Positions 23,853 through 32,766 of a stretch of 64,000 bases of DNA are shown here, piece after piece; position 1 is the stretch's first letter, and the number at the start of each line of letters is the position of its first letter. The notes below the pieces were generated by a model, which saw only the letters and a program-made list of their open reading frames with translations, ran no database searches and was not told where the DNA came from. The stretch spans positions 155,607 through 219,606 of the forward strand of contig NZ_JBIPKH010000003.1 of NCBI RefSeq assembly GCF_044068625.1, in the 5' to 3' direction. Source of the stretch: Desulfurivibrio sp044068625. Lineage in GTDB: Bacteria > Desulfobacterota > Desulfobulbia > Desulfobulbales > Desulfurivibrionaceae. Made by a program: the position numbers and the translations under genes.

Positions 23853-26030
23853 CTAGCCCAGCCCCAGGAACATCCCGACCTGGTAGATCAGGACCGCCAT
23901 GGCAAAGGCGAAAACGGTGTTGAAGCCCATGGCCAGCGCCCCCCACTTCCAGGAGCCCGCTTCCCGGGCGATACAGACCACGGTGACGAAACAGGGGGCG
24001 TAGAACATGACGAAAACCATCATCGCCAGGGCCTTGACCGGATTCCAGGCCGGATCGTTGGCCAGGGTTGCGGCCAGCGATTCACTGGCCTCGGGGTCAA
24101 CCTCCCCCAAAGAATAAGCGGTGCCCAGGGTGGAGATCACCACCTCCTTGGCGGCGAAACCGCCCACCAGGGCGATGTTGGTTCGCCAGTCGAAACCGGC
24201 CAGCCGGCTGATCACCTCCAGGCTGCGGCCGATCCTGCCCGCCAGGGACAACTCCAGACTCCGTTCCGCCTCCCGCCGGTCGATGACGCTCAACCGTTGG
24301 GCCAGCTCATCCTCGCTGGCGAAATATTCGGTTTGGGCCAGCTCCCGCTGGGCGGCAAAATAGGCATCCTCCTGGGCCGACAGGCCGGGATAGGTCATCA
24401 TCGCCCAGAGGATGATGGAGATGGCCAGAATCACCGTGCCCGCCTTCTTGATGTAATGCCAGGTCCGCTCCCAGGTGTGGATCAGCAGGCCGCGGAGGGT
24501 GGGGAAGCGGTAGGGGGGCAGTTCCATGACAAAGGGGGTCGAAGGCCCCTTGAGGACGGTGAGCCGGTAGATTTTGGCCACCACCATGGCCACCGTCCAG
24601 GCCAGCAGGGTCAGGAGGAACATCACCATGGCCTGACGGCCGGCAAAGAAGACGGCGGTGAGCAGGGCCAACACCGGCAGCTTGGCGCCGCAGTTCATGA
24701 AGGAGACGGTGAGCAGAGTGGCCAACCTTTCGCGGCGCGATTTCAGGGTGCGGGTGGCCATCACCCCCGGCACCGCGCAGCCCCCGGCAATACCCCCGGA
24801 AACGATATAGGCCATCACCGAGCTGCCATGGAGACCGAAGGTGTGGAAGACCCGGTCCAACATAAAGGCCACCCGGGCCAGGTAGCCCGAATCCTCCAGC
24901 ACCGCGATCCCGAAAAACATGAACATGATCAGGGGGACAAAACCCAGAACTCCGCCCACCCCGTCGATGACGCCGGAGATGAGCAGCGACTTGAGGGGCC
25001 CGTCGGGCAGGGCGGCCTCGGCCAGGCCCCCCAGCCAGCCGAACAGTCCCCCCAGCCAGGCCACCGGCAGTTCACTGTAGGTGAAGGTGAAGGTGTAGAG
25101 ACCGAAGAGGATTGCCAGCATGATCACCGGCCCCAGCAGCCGGTTGGTCAGAACCTGGTCGATCCGGTCGGTGGTGTAGAGCCGGTCGGGATCATGGCGC
25201 AGACTTAACACCCCCTGGCGGAGAACCGACTTGATAAAGCCGTAGCGCTGGTCGGCGATCAGGGCTTCGGGCAGGGTCTCCAGGGTAACCTGGTGATGGC
25301 GGGTGGCTTCGGCGGCCATCCCCTCCAGAATGGTGGCGGCCTGCCGGTTGGTTCGGCCCCCCTTCTCCCGGATCTGGCTGTCGTTTTCCAGATACTTCAT
25401 GGCCAGCCAGCGCGGCGAATAGGTGTCGGTCAGCAGGTCATGCTCCTCGATCACCTTTTCCATCTGCTGCAGCATGCTGTCCAGGTCTTCCCCGTAGGAG
25501 ACCCGCAGCGGCCGCCAGGCCGCGGTGCGTTGCCCCAGGCGGTGGGCTTCCGCCATCAGGTTGTTGATCCCCCGGCCACCACGGGCCACGATGGGTACCA
25601 CCGGCACCCCCAGCAGGGCGGAGAGTCGTTCGGGGTCGAGCTCGATGCCCCGGTCGTGGGCCACATCCATCATGTTCAGGGCGATGATCAGCGGCACCCC
25701 CAGCTCCAGGAGCTGGATGGTCAGGTAGAGGTTGCGCTCCAGGTTGGAGGCGTCGACGATGTTGATCACCACGTCCGGTCGCTCCTGGACCAGAAAATCC
25801 CGGGCCACCACCTCCTCAATGGAGTAGGCGGTGAGTGAGTAGGTACCCGGCAGGTCGACGATATTACAGCTGGTGCCGTCGGGCAGGGTGTGGACCCCAC
25901 TCTTTCTCTCGACGGTGACCCCCGGGTAGTTGCCCACGTGCTGGCGGGCTCCGGTCAGGGCGTTGAAGAGGGTGGTTTTGCCGGCGTTGGGGTTGCCGGC
26001 CAGGGCAAAAGTCAACGGGGTTTTCATCAC
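23853..26030 (-). CDS. feoB: Ferrous iron transporter FeoB
   Basis: 725 residues. N-terminal G domain (G1 GNPNAGKTT near 12, G3 DLPGTYSL, G4 NMMD near 120) followed by a GDI helical part and about ten membrane segments with the two Gate motifs (GGIAGGCAVPGVMATR near 415 and the NCGAKLPVLALLTAVFF region). Imports Fe2+ across the inner membrane. It overlaps feoA (ATGA) and is controlled from the feoA promoter. It converges on purK. Confidence 0.96.
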   Translation of the reverse strand: MMKTPLTFALAGNPNAGKTTLFNALTGARQHVGNYPGVTVERKSGVHTLPDGTSCNIVDLPGTYSLTAYSIEEVVARDFLVQERPDVVINIVDASNLERNLYLTIQLLELGVPLIIALNMMDVAHDRGIELDPERLSALLGVPVVPIVARGGRGINNLMAEAHRLGQRTAAWRPLRVSYGEDLDSMLQQMEKVIEEHDLLTDTYSPRWLAMKYLENDSQIREKGGRTNRQAATILEGMAAEATRHHQVTLETLPEALIADQRYGFIKSVLRQGVLSLRHDPDRLYTTDRIDQVLTNRLLGPVIMLAILFGLYTFTFTYSELPVAWLGGLFGWLGGLAEAALPDGPLKSLLISGVIDGVGGVLGFVPLIMFMFFGIAVLEDSGYLARVAFMLDRVFHTFGLHGSSVMAYIVSGGIAGGCAVPGVMATRTLKSRRERLATLLTVSFMNCGAKLPVLALLTAVFFAGRQAMVMFLLTLLAWTVAMVVAKIYRLTVLKGPSTPFVMELPPYRFPTLRGLLIHTWERTWHYIKKAGTVILAISIILWAMMTYPGLSAQEDAYFAAQRELAQTEYFASEDELAQRLSVIDRREAERSLELSLAGRIGRSLEVISRLAGFDWRTNIALVGGFAAKEVVISTLGTAYSLGEVDPEASESLAATLANDPAWNPVKALAMMVFVMFYAPCFVTVVCIAREAGSWKWGALAMGFNTVFAFAMAVLIYQVGMFLGLG

Positions 26031-26269
26031 TGCTCCTCCTCGATTTCGACCTCGATGTGGTCCGCTTCGTTGTTGCGCAGGGTCAGGGTGCCGCCCATGA
26101 CCCGCAGGGCCACCGGATCATTGAGGGGCGCCCGTCCCTGGACGGTGACCCGGGTGCCGGGGACCAAACCCATCTCCCGGATCCGCTGGCCCAGCTCTCC
26201 GCCCACCTTCACCGCCGCGATCACGCCACTTTGATTTTTGGCCATCCGCCGCAATACGATTCTCGCCAT
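26027..26269 (-). CDS. feoA: FeoA, SH3-like partner of FeoB
   Basis: 80 residues of the FeoA fold (GGELGQRIREMGLVPGT, then GDPVALRV-like PLNDPVALRVMGG, TLRNNEADHIEV). It supports FeoB transport. ATG 26269 is chosen because AAGGAGAG precedes it; an in-frame extension to 26320 has no similarity. Confidence 0.93.
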   Translation of the reverse strand: MARIVLRRMAKNQSGVIAAVKVGGELGQRIREMGLVPGTRVTVQGRAPLNDPVALRVMGGTLTLRNNEADHIEVEIEEEQ

Positions 26270-26367
26270 CACAACTCTCCTTTGCCCTCGGCAGGTTCCA
26301 GTTTCCGGGACCAGCGACACTTTTTTTCCGTATGGGGGTTTTAATTCCTCCGCACTGCTTGCCTGCC

Positions 26368-26396
26368 TCTATAACGGCTCTTAGTTTTGCTGTCAA
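26368..26396 (-). promoter_or_regulatory. Sigma-70 promoter of feoAB
   Basis: Read on the minus strand: TTGACA (26396-26391), 17 bases, TATAGA (26373-26368). Confidence 0.8.
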
Positions 26397-26422
26397 CAAT
26401 TTTTAAAGACATTGAAATAAAA

Positions 26423-26436
26423 TTAGGCTAGACTAA
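26423..26436. promoter_or_regulatory. DtxR/IdeR-like operator between feoAB and the Cys-rich gene
   Basis: TTAGGCTAGACTAA is a 12/14 palindrome close to the DtxR-family iron box (TTAGGTTAGGCTAACCTAA). On the plus strand it lies between a possible -35 (TTGAAA, 26412-26417) and -10 (TAAAAA, 26434-26439) for the Cys-rich gene, and about 27 bases upstream of the feoA -35. Confidence 0.55.
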
Positions 26437-26521
26437 AAAGAAAGGCGGACTGTAAGAGAAAAGGGGGGGCGGGCCCGGTCAGGCCGGCGGGCAAGAGGTT
26501 GTACAGGACAAAGGAGAAAAA

Positions 26522-26722
26522 ATGAGCTGGGAATATCTGATTATCGCGGTGGTGCTGGGTTGGGCGGTGTATTACCTGGGGCGGGTTTTTGGGGGACGGA
26601 AGGGGGGCTGTTCCTGCGATGCTAACTGCGGCGGGGCTGGGAAGCGTTCCTGCGCTGAGAACCAGGGGCAGGGCAAGGGGTGTTGCGGCGGCCCCCCGGG
26701 GGAGGGGCCGCCGACATCGTAG
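26522..26722 (+). CDS. FeoB-associated Cys-rich membrane protein
   Basis: 66 residues: one N-terminal membrane helix (about 4-22), then a Gly/Cys-rich tail with Cys at CSCDANC, SCAEN and CC. This matches the FeoB-associated Cys-rich family (PF12669), whose exact role is not known but which travels with feoB. AAAGGAG precedes the start. Divergent from feoAB with a shared control region. Confidence 0.87.
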   Translation: MSWEYLIIAVVLGWAVYYLGRVFGGRKGGCSCDANCGGAGKRSCAENQGQGKGCCGGPPGEGPPTS

Positions 26723-26725
26723 CGA

Positions 26726-27610
26726 TCAACCCCTTTTCAGGGCGGCGATTCGCTCTTCCAGGGGCGGGTGGGTCATAAACAGCCGCTTGAGTCCCTGGCC
26801 GACCCCGCCGGAGATGCCGAAGGCGGCCATCTGGTCCGGCAGGTGGGGTTGGGCCACGCTGCGGCGCAGCTTCTCCAGGGCGGCCACCATCTTCTCCCGA
26901 CCGGCCAGATAGGCGCCGCCGGCGTCGGCTCGAAACTCGCGCTGCCGGCTGAAGTAGAAGACGATGGTGCTGGCCAGGATCCCGAACACCAACTGGGCGA
27001 TAATTGAGGTAATGTAGAAAGCTGGCCCATGGCCCTGTTCGGTTTTGAAAACCACCCGGTCAATCAGGTGGCCCACCACCCGTGAGGCCACAATGACAAA
27101 GGTGTTGACCACCCCCTGGATCAGGGCCAGGGTGATCATGTCGCCATTGGCCACATGGCTGACCTCGTGGGCCAGCACCGCCTCCGCCTCATCCCGGCTC
27201 ATTGAGCGCAGCAAACCGGTACTCACCGCCACCAGGGCGTTATTCTTGCGGGCTCCGGTGGCAAAGGCGTTGACATCGGGGGCATCATAAATCGCCACCT
27301 CCGGCATGCCGATCCCGGCGGTGCGGGCCTGTTGGCGCACCGTTGCCACCAGCCAGGCCTCGGCTTCGTTGCGGGGGGTGGTGATCACCTTGGCCCCGGT
27401 CAGCCTTTTGGCGGTCCATTTGGAGATGGCCAGCGAGATAAAGGAGCCGCCGAAGCCAAAGACGGCGGCGAAGATGATCAGGCTGCGCATGTCGAGCCCC
27501 ACGCCTGACTCTTCCAGGATCGAGCCCACCCCCAGCAGACTGAGAACGATACTGAGTACCAGCACGATAGCCAGGTTGGTGAGAATAAAAAGTCCTACGC
27601 GCTTAAACAT
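26726..27610 (-). CDS. htpX: HtpX-like membrane zinc metalloprotease
   Basis: 294 residues. Two N-terminal membrane segments, the zinc motif HEVSHV (near 146) and the third ligand in REFRAD (near 228), with two further membrane segments between. Degrades misfolded membrane proteins. Its stop is 3 bases from the convergent Cys-rich gene. An unrelated inverted repeat (26687-26712) without T-run lies there. Confidence 0.95.
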   Translation of the reverse strand: MFKRVGLFILTNLAIVLVLSIVLSLLGVGSILEESGVGLDMRSLIIFAAVFGFGGSFISLAISKWTAKRLTGAKVITTPRNEAEAWLVATVRQQARTAGIGMPEVAIYDAPDVNAFATGARKNNALVAVSTGLLRSMSRDEAEAVLAHEVSHVANGDMITLALIQGVVNTFVIVASRVVGHLIDRVVFKTEQGHGPAFYITSIIAQLVFGILASTIVFYFSRQREFRADAGGAYLAGREKMVAALEKLRRSVAQPHLPDQMAAFGISGGVGQGLKRLFMTHPPLEERIAALKRG

Positions 27611-27661
27611 CCCTGCTTCCTCCAGACATCTGTTTTGTTTGCCGAAACCAACTAAAAAATA

Positions 27662-28318
27662 TTAGGTGCTGATGACCCCATCCCGGATCTGGATGGTGCG
27701 GTCGGTCCGTCCGGCCAGCTCCGGGTTGTGGGTGATCATCAGCACCGTTAAGCCATTTTCATGAAGCTTGTGTAAAATATCAAATATCTTTTCGCTGTTG
27801 GCCGAATCCAGGTTGCCGGTGGGCTCGTCGGCCAAAATCACCTCGGGATCGTTGACCAGAGCCCGGGCGATGGCGGTACGCTGCATCTCGCCGCCGGAGA
27901 GCTGGGCCGGAACATGGCGCAGCCGCTGCTCCAGGCCGACCATGCGGGCCAGCTCCTCGATCCGCCCCCTTTCCACCCGGGTTTTGCTGAAGAGCAGGGG
28001 CAGGGCGATGTTGTCCACCACGCTCAAGCCCGGGATCAGATAGAACTGCTGGAATATAAAGCCGATCTTGCTGCGGCGCAAGGTGACCAGCTCCGATTCC
28101 CGCATTTTATCCACCCGGACCCCGTCGAAGTGCATCTCCCCCCGGCTGGGCAGGTCCAGGCACCCCAGAATGTGAAGCAGGGTGGTCTTGCCGGCTCCGG
28201 AGGGCCCGATCACCGCCGCGAACTCCCCGGCCGCGATATCAAGGTCAACTCCCCGCAGGGCCCGAACCTCCTCGGCCCCCCGCCGATAGTTTTTTTCCAC
28301 GTTACGCAGTTTAATCAT
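27662..28318 (-). CDS. ABC transporter ATPase (LolD/MacB type)
   Basis: 218 residues. Walker A GPSGAGKT (near 39), Q-loop FIFQQFYLIPG, signature LSGGEMQR (near 142), Walker B VILADEPTGNLD, His switch THNP. Typical of ATPases that work with FtsX-like permeases in lipoprotein or peptide release. It is 5 bases after the permease gene. Confidence 0.94.
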   Translation of the reverse strand: MIKLRNVEKNYRRGAEEVRALRGVDLDIAAGEFAAVIGPSGAGKTTLLHILGCLDLPSRGEMHFDGVRVDKMRESELVTLRRSKIGFIFQQFYLIPGLSVVDNIALPLLFSKTRVERGRIEELARMVGLEQRLRHVPAQLSGGEMQRTAIARALVNDPEVILADEPTGNLDSANSEKIFDILHKLHENGLTVLMITHNPELAGRTDRTIQIRDGVIST

Positions 28319-28323
28319 CTTTT

Positions 28324-29490
28324 TTATCCCTTGATCGCCTCGATGGGGTTGATTCTGGAAGCCTTCCAGGCCGGGTAGAGTCCGGCCAGCAGCCCGATCA
28401 CCAGGGCAAAGGCCACGCAGCCGGCGGCCAGGGCCGGTTCAAAACGGAGCATCTCGCCGGTGGGTACGTAGGGCATGATCCGGCGAACGAAATTTTCGAT
28501 CAGCTGGGAGCCCAGCATGGCCCCGGCGACTCCCGCCACTCCGCCGGCGATGGTCAGAATGGTGGTCTCTTTTAAAATGATCTGGAAAACGTTCCAGCGG
28601 GAGGCCCCGATGGCCCGCATCATGCCGATCTCCTGGGAGCGCTCGAATACCGCCATCAGGATGGAGTTCATCACCCCCACCGCCCCGATCACCAGCGCCA
28701 CCATGGCGATGGCCAGGCTCAGCGACTTGGCCGAGGCGGCCACATTGGCCACCGAGTTCAGCACCTGGCCCATGGTGACGATCTGGATGCCGGGAATGGT
28801 GGCCTCCAGCTCATTGATGATCGTCCCCATCCGTTCGGGACTCTCCACCTTGGCCCCGATGGCGGTGGCGCCATGGGGATTGTCCAGCAGTTGTTGGGCG
28901 GTGGCGATGGGCATGTAAACGAAGGCGTCATCCTGGCTGTTGGTCTGTCCGATGACCCCGCTGACGGTGAAGATCGTCTCCACGTTGGGATAACGAAATT
29001 CCGCGCCCGGGCCGACCCCGGCGTGTTCGGCCACGTTGTAGCCCAGCAGCACTTCATGGGGGCCGGCGGGGATGGCGCCAATGATCTGCCATTCGGGTTT
29101 GATCTCCGGCAGCAGGTCGGTCTCCACCCCATAGATCAGGTCGATCCGTTGATGGTCGGGGTTGGGCAGCTGGGCCACCAGGATGGGGGTGGCCAGGCTG
29201 ATTCCGTCGGCCTCCCGGATCGCCGCCATCACCCCGGTGTCGAGATATTTGGGGATCACCGCCCCGTGCAGCACCAGGGCCGCCACCTCATGGGCGCAGC
29301 CGGAGGGCACCACCATGAAATGGAGGCCGGTGGCGGCCAGCTCGCGGGAGAGACCCTGCTCGAAACCCCGGTTGAAGGAGAGTACCGAAAAGAGTACCCC
29401 CACGGCGGCGGCGATCCCCAGCATGGTCAGGAAGCTGCGGGTACGATGGCGCAGCAGGTTCTGGACGGAGAGTTGGAAAAAGCCGCTCAT
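28324..29490 (-). CDS. FtsX/MacB-type ABC permease
   Basis: 388 residues. N-terminal membrane segment (about 20-40), a large periplasmic MacB-like domain (about 45-255), then three membrane segments in the last third, with the FtsX-type stretch RSQEIGMMRAIGASRW near 283. Works with the ATPase downstream. Its start overlaps the lipoprotein stop (ATGA), so the three products are probably one machine. Cargo unknown. Confidence 0.92.
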   Translation of the reverse strand: MSGFFQLSVQNLLRHRTRSFLTMLGIAAAVGVLFSVLSFNRGFEQGLSRELAATGLHFMVVPSGCAHEVAALVLHGAVIPKYLDTGVMAAIREADGISLATPILVAQLPNPDHQRIDLIYGVETDLLPEIKPEWQIIGAIPAGPHEVLLGYNVAEHAGVGPGAEFRYPNVETIFTVSGVIGQTNSQDDAFVYMPIATAQQLLDNPHGATAIGAKVESPERMGTIINELEATIPGIQIVTMGQVLNSVANVAASAKSLSLAIAMVALVIGAVGVMNSILMAVFERSQEIGMMRAIGASRWNVFQIILKETTILTIAGGVAGVAGAMLGSQLIENFVRRIMPYVPTGEMLRFEPALAAGCVAFALVIGLLAGLYPAWKASRINPIEAIKG

Positions 29491-29867
29491 CTGGTCTCCA
29501 CCCCCTGGGCGATCAACAGGAGGTTGTTCTGAAAGGCGGTGACGGTGCCGGTGGCCATCACCTGGCGGCCGGGCATGGGCGGCAGCTCAAAATTGTTGGT
29601 CGAGAGGTCGATATAGATCTGGGCGGTATCGTCCTGGAGGACGAACCAGCAGCCGTTGGACTCGCACTGGGTGTAGACCTTGCCCGCCACCGTGACCGTC
29701 TTGCCCATCAGTTGCGGTTGCAGAAAGATATCCTGCACCGCCACCACCGGGGCGGAGGGATCGACTCCGGTGCCGTAGGTTTCCTTGCCGCAGCCGGCCA
29801 GGAACAGGGAGGTAAGCAGCAGGGCCAGGCCCGGCAAGGTTTTGAGGGTAATGGCCGATCTTAGCAT
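29487..29867 (-). CDS. OB-fold lipoprotein encoded with an ABC exporter
   Basis: 126 residues. A lipoprotein signal ends in LFLAGC (Cys near 26). The mature part looks like a small OB-fold protein (GKTVTVAGKV, NGCWFVLQDD, VMATGTV), with a Cys pair in CESNGC that could bind a metal. First gene of the operon with the permease and ATPase, so likely a periplasmic or outer-membrane accessory. Function not known. Confidence 0.8.
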   Translation of the reverse strand: MLRSAITLKTLPGLALLLTSLFLAGCGKETYGTGVDPSAPVVAVQDIFLQPQLMGKTVTVAGKVYTQCESNGCWFVLQDDTAQIYIDLSTNNFELPPMPGRQVMATGTVTAFQNNLLLIAQGVETR

Positions 29868-29917
29868 GATTGGTCTCCAGATGTTGGTTGTTGCGGTTTA
29901 GGTCTGCTTTTCGCTCG

Positions 29918-29949
29918 CCTTTTGCCCCTAACGGGGACACGGCAAAAGG
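29918..29949. repeat. Inverted repeat upstream of the lipoprotein operon
   Basis: CCTTTTGCC (29918-29926) and GGCAAAAGG (29941-29949), perfect 9-base arms and 14-base loop. No T-run on either strand, so it is not a plain terminator; it may be an operator or leader hairpin. Confidence 0.5.
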
Positions 29950-30023
29950 GAAAAAGTTCCCGGGCCCAATGTGGTACCGTGTGGCATAACGATCTGATGG
30001 GGTCGAAGGAGGGTGGCCGTTTT

Positions 30024-31277
30024 TTAGGGAATGAAGTTTCTACCCTGTTCCAGACAGCGGCACAAGCGGCGGTTCAGTTCGGTGAGCCGGGGACGGCTGC
30101 TGTCGCTCTCCAGAAAGCGGAGCATGCGACGGGCCAGACAGCCCTGACCGATGATGGTGTCCAGAACCGGCAGATGCTCGGGGGCAATGGCGTGGTTTTG
30201 CCGGTGGCGAGCCAGCAGGCGCCGCCAGCATTCGCCGGCCCCCATGGGGCCGGAGCCGCCCAGGCCGAAGAGCTCCAGGTAATCCTGGTGGTCGATCACC
30301 GTCTGGTCCGCGGCCCGGACCACCCGGTTGAAGATGGCCGCCAGGTCGGTGGTGGCCCACTGTCGCTGCCTGGCCCCGGTGGCAAAGGTTTCGGCGACCA
30401 GCTCCTTGAGGGTGGCCACCAGGAGGGCGGCAATGGCCAGGTCGGCGGCGGGGCACTCCTGGATATCAATGATTCGGATCTCAATGGCGTTACGGTCGAA
30501 GCGGGCGATGGCCCCCCGGGCGTTGAGCCATTCATCCCGCAGGACTCCGTCGGGGTCCAGGGGGGCGATATCGTCATAGATCCGCTGCAGGATCTCGCGG
30601 CGGTAGGCACTCTGGCTGAACACCGGCTCGGGGATCACCGCTCCGGTCAAGGAGGGCACCCGGGCCGAGTTGGTTTTGTAGTATTCCAGCCGTTGATCCA
30701 GGGAGGGCTGGATAACCCCCTCCAGCACCGGGGTGGAGGCGCTCAAGGCCGGGATCAAGGGAAGCAGCACCCGGATGGCGGCGTGCAGCCGGCCGAACTC
30801 TTCGTCGCCGGCAAAGGGCAGATTAATATGGCAACTCTGCAGATTGGCCCAGCCATGGCCCCGGCAATCGAAGATCCGGTTGTAATTTTCGTAGATTATA
30901 TTGTGGTCGTGGGGCCAGAGTTTTATCTCCCGGAAGGGGTCCATCCAAGGGTGGGCGCCGCCGGGCAGCAGCCGGGCCCGGTGGTGGCTGAGGATTTCGT
31001 TGATCCGGCCGATATCCTGCTGAAACTCCCCGTTCGCTCTCACCAGGTCGGTAGCCGGTCGGGTGGTTTTCAGCTCGATGACATGCAGGGCCAGCTCGTT
31101 GGACCAGGAGATCCCCGGTTTCTCGAACTCACCCTGGTAATTGTCGGTGACCGCATGCAGCACCTGGTCGGCCAGGGGCCGCACCTCGAAGCTGTCGGCG
31201 GCGACGATCATGTACTCCAGTTCAATGCCCACCGCGGCAAAAAGGCGCAGGGGCGGGGGAGGGTTGGATTTTGGCAT
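30024..31277 (-). CDS. GCS2-family carboxylate-amine ligase (glutamate-cysteine ligase-like)
   Basis: 417 residues of the GCS2 family (YbdK-like). N-terminal VGIELEYMIV carries the metal/ATP-binding Glu; VIELKT (near 67), HINLPF (near 150) and AIEIRIIDIQECP (near 284) follow. Such ligases join an amino group to a carboxylate (gamma-glutamyl-type) using ATP. It is the last gene of an operon with an ATP-grasp ligase and a C39-like peptidase, so it most likely acts in that pathway and not in ordinary glutathione synthesis. Confidence 0.88.
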   Translation of the reverse strand: MPKSNPPPPLRLFAAVGIELEYMIVAADSFEVRPLADQVLHAVTDNYQGEFEKPGISWSNELALHVIELKTTRPATDLVRANGEFQQDIGRINEILSHHRARLLPGGAHPWMDPFREIKLWPHDHNIIYENYNRIFDCRGHGWANLQSCHINLPFAGDEEFGRLHAAIRVLLPLIPALSASTPVLEGVIQPSLDQRLEYYKTNSARVPSLTGAVIPEPVFSQSAYRREILQRIYDDIAPLDPDGVLRDEWLNARGAIARFDRNAIEIRIIDIQECPAADLAIAALLVATLKELVAETFATGARQRQWATTDLAAIFNRVVRAADQTVIDHQDYLELFGLGGSGPMGAGECWRRLLARHRQNHAIAPEHLPVLDTIIGQGCLARRMLRFLESDSSRPRLTELNRRLCRCLEQGRNFIP

Positions 31278-31282
31278 GATTT

Positions 31283-32746
31283 TCAGCGGGCCTTTTTGCC
31301 CTGCTCGATCCGTTCCAGAAAGGTGGCCATGATCCGGCGGTAGAGCTCATCTTTCAAGACATGATCCTCCAGGCCGGCGTCGATGCTGGGGTTGTCGTTG
31401 ACTTCGATGACGTATACCTGGTTGCCGCTCTGCTTCAGATCCACCCCGTAAAGGCCCTTGCCGATCAATCCCGCCGCCTTGAGGGCGGTTTTCAGGACCC
31501 TGGGGGGGACCTCGTCCACCGTCAGGGTGTCGACGTTGCCTTCCCGCTTGCTGCCGTCGGCCTGGCGCTGAATGATCTGCCAGTGATTTTTGGCCATGTA
31601 GTACTTGCAGGCGTAGAGGGGCTTGCCGTCCAGGATCCCGATCCGCCAGTCGTACTCGGTGGGCAGGAACTGCTGGGCGATGATCAGGTCCGAATCATTG
31701 AGCATCCGGCGGGTCTGGGCCAGGAACTCCTCTTTGGTCGAGACCTTGTGGACCCCCTGGGAAAAAGAGCTGTCCGGTTTTTTCAGAATGCAGGGCAGGC
31801 CCAGCTCATCGGGGACCTGCTTGTAGTTTTCCCGGTGGACGATCATGGTCCTGGGCACGGGGATATGGTTGCGTTGCAGCACTTCGGCCAGAAAAACCTT
31901 GTTGGTGCATTTGAGGATCGATTCGGGGTCGTCGATCACCACCAGGCCGATGGCCGCCGCCCGCCGGGCGAAGCGATAGGTGTAGTGGTTGACGCTGGTG
32001 GTCTCGCGGATAAAGAGGGCGTCATACTCCGCCAGCTGGCTGAAATCCTCCTTGCGGATCAACTCGGCGCTCATCTGCAGGGCGGCCGCCGCCTTGATAA
32101 ATTTCTTCAGGGCCCGTTCGTTGGAGGGTTGGTCCCCCTCTTCGGGGTTGTGGAGGATGGCGATATCGTAACGGGTATTGACCGGCTTGGGCAAAGACTG
32201 GCTGCGGGCGAAAAATTCATTGGCCACTTCGATGACGAAAGGGCGGTGCTGGTCGGGGATGTCGTTGCCGGCGATGGAGTGGATGCTCTGCAGCACCCAC
32301 TTTTTCTGATAGACGAATTCGGCCCGCAGCAATGGCGAATGAAAGGTGCGAAAAAGTTTGGCGCTTAGCCGGTCGTAGTGTTTGGCCAGGTTTTTCCCGA
32401 AATAGATGCTCAGGGTAAAACGTTCCGACTGGATATGCCCCAGGCTCTTCTGGATCAGTTCGTCGAGGTCGTCGGAGACGAAGCGCACCATGGTCTGCAG
32501 CTTCATGTCCTGAATGGCGGCCAGGCGGGGGATCGGTTTATGGCCCCGGGCTTCGGCCAGCAGCGAGACATAGTAGCCCACGGTCTGGTAGCGGTAGGAG
32601 CGGCAAAGGTTGAACACCTTGGTGTGCCGCAGGTTGGTGAAGGAGGGGTCGGTCAGGTACCGGCGGGCCGGGACCACCTCCACCCCCTTGAGGTCCAGGG
32701 GCCAGCTTTTGGGATTATCGACGATAACCAGCGTGGTGCGCATCAT
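31283..32746 (-). CDS. RimK-like ATP-grasp ligase with N-terminal RLAN domain
   Basis: 487 residues. The N-terminal part (about 1-200) matches the RLAN domain that precedes some RimK-like ligases; the C-terminal part (about 255-475) is ATP-grasp, with KKPDSSFSQGV (near 318), AQQFLPTEYDWRIGI, GLYGVDLKQ and VIEVNDNPSID (near 440). It would add an amino acid or amine to an acyl-phosphate. GAGGGAAAC precedes the start. It lies 5 bases before the GCS2 gene and 20 after the peptidase gene. Confidence 0.92.
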   Translation of the reverse strand: MMRTTLVIVDNPKSWPLDLKGVEVVPARRYLTDPSFTNLRHTKVFNLCRSYRYQTVGYYVSLLAEARGHKPIPRLAAIQDMKLQTMVRFVSDDLDELIQKSLGHIQSERFTLSIYFGKNLAKHYDRLSAKLFRTFHSPLLRAEFVYQKKWVLQSIHSIAGNDIPDQHRPFVIEVANEFFARSQSLPKPVNTRYDIAILHNPEEGDQPSNERALKKFIKAAAALQMSAELIRKEDFSQLAEYDALFIRETTSVNHYTYRFARRAAAIGLVVIDDPESILKCTNKVFLAEVLQRNHIPVPRTMIVHRENYKQVPDELGLPCILKKPDSSFSQGVHKVSTKEEFLAQTRRMLNDSDLIIAQQFLPTEYDWRIGILDGKPLYACKYYMAKNHWQIIQRQADGSKREGNVDTLTVDEVPPRVLKTALKAAGLIGKGLYGVDLKQSGNQVYVIEVNDNPSIDAGLEDHVLKDELYRRIMATFLERIEQGKKAR

Positions 32747-32766
32747 GTTTCCCTCGCTTCGGTTGC

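Noticed and set aside
23844..25208. Plus-strand frame opposite feoB
   Set aside because: Gln/His/Gly-rich translation without domains; FeoB is certain on the other strand.
26687..26712. GGCGGCCCC/GGGGCCGCC inverted repeat as a terminator between the Cys-rich gene and htpX
   Set aside because: It lies in the coding end of the Cys-rich gene and has no T-run on either strand.
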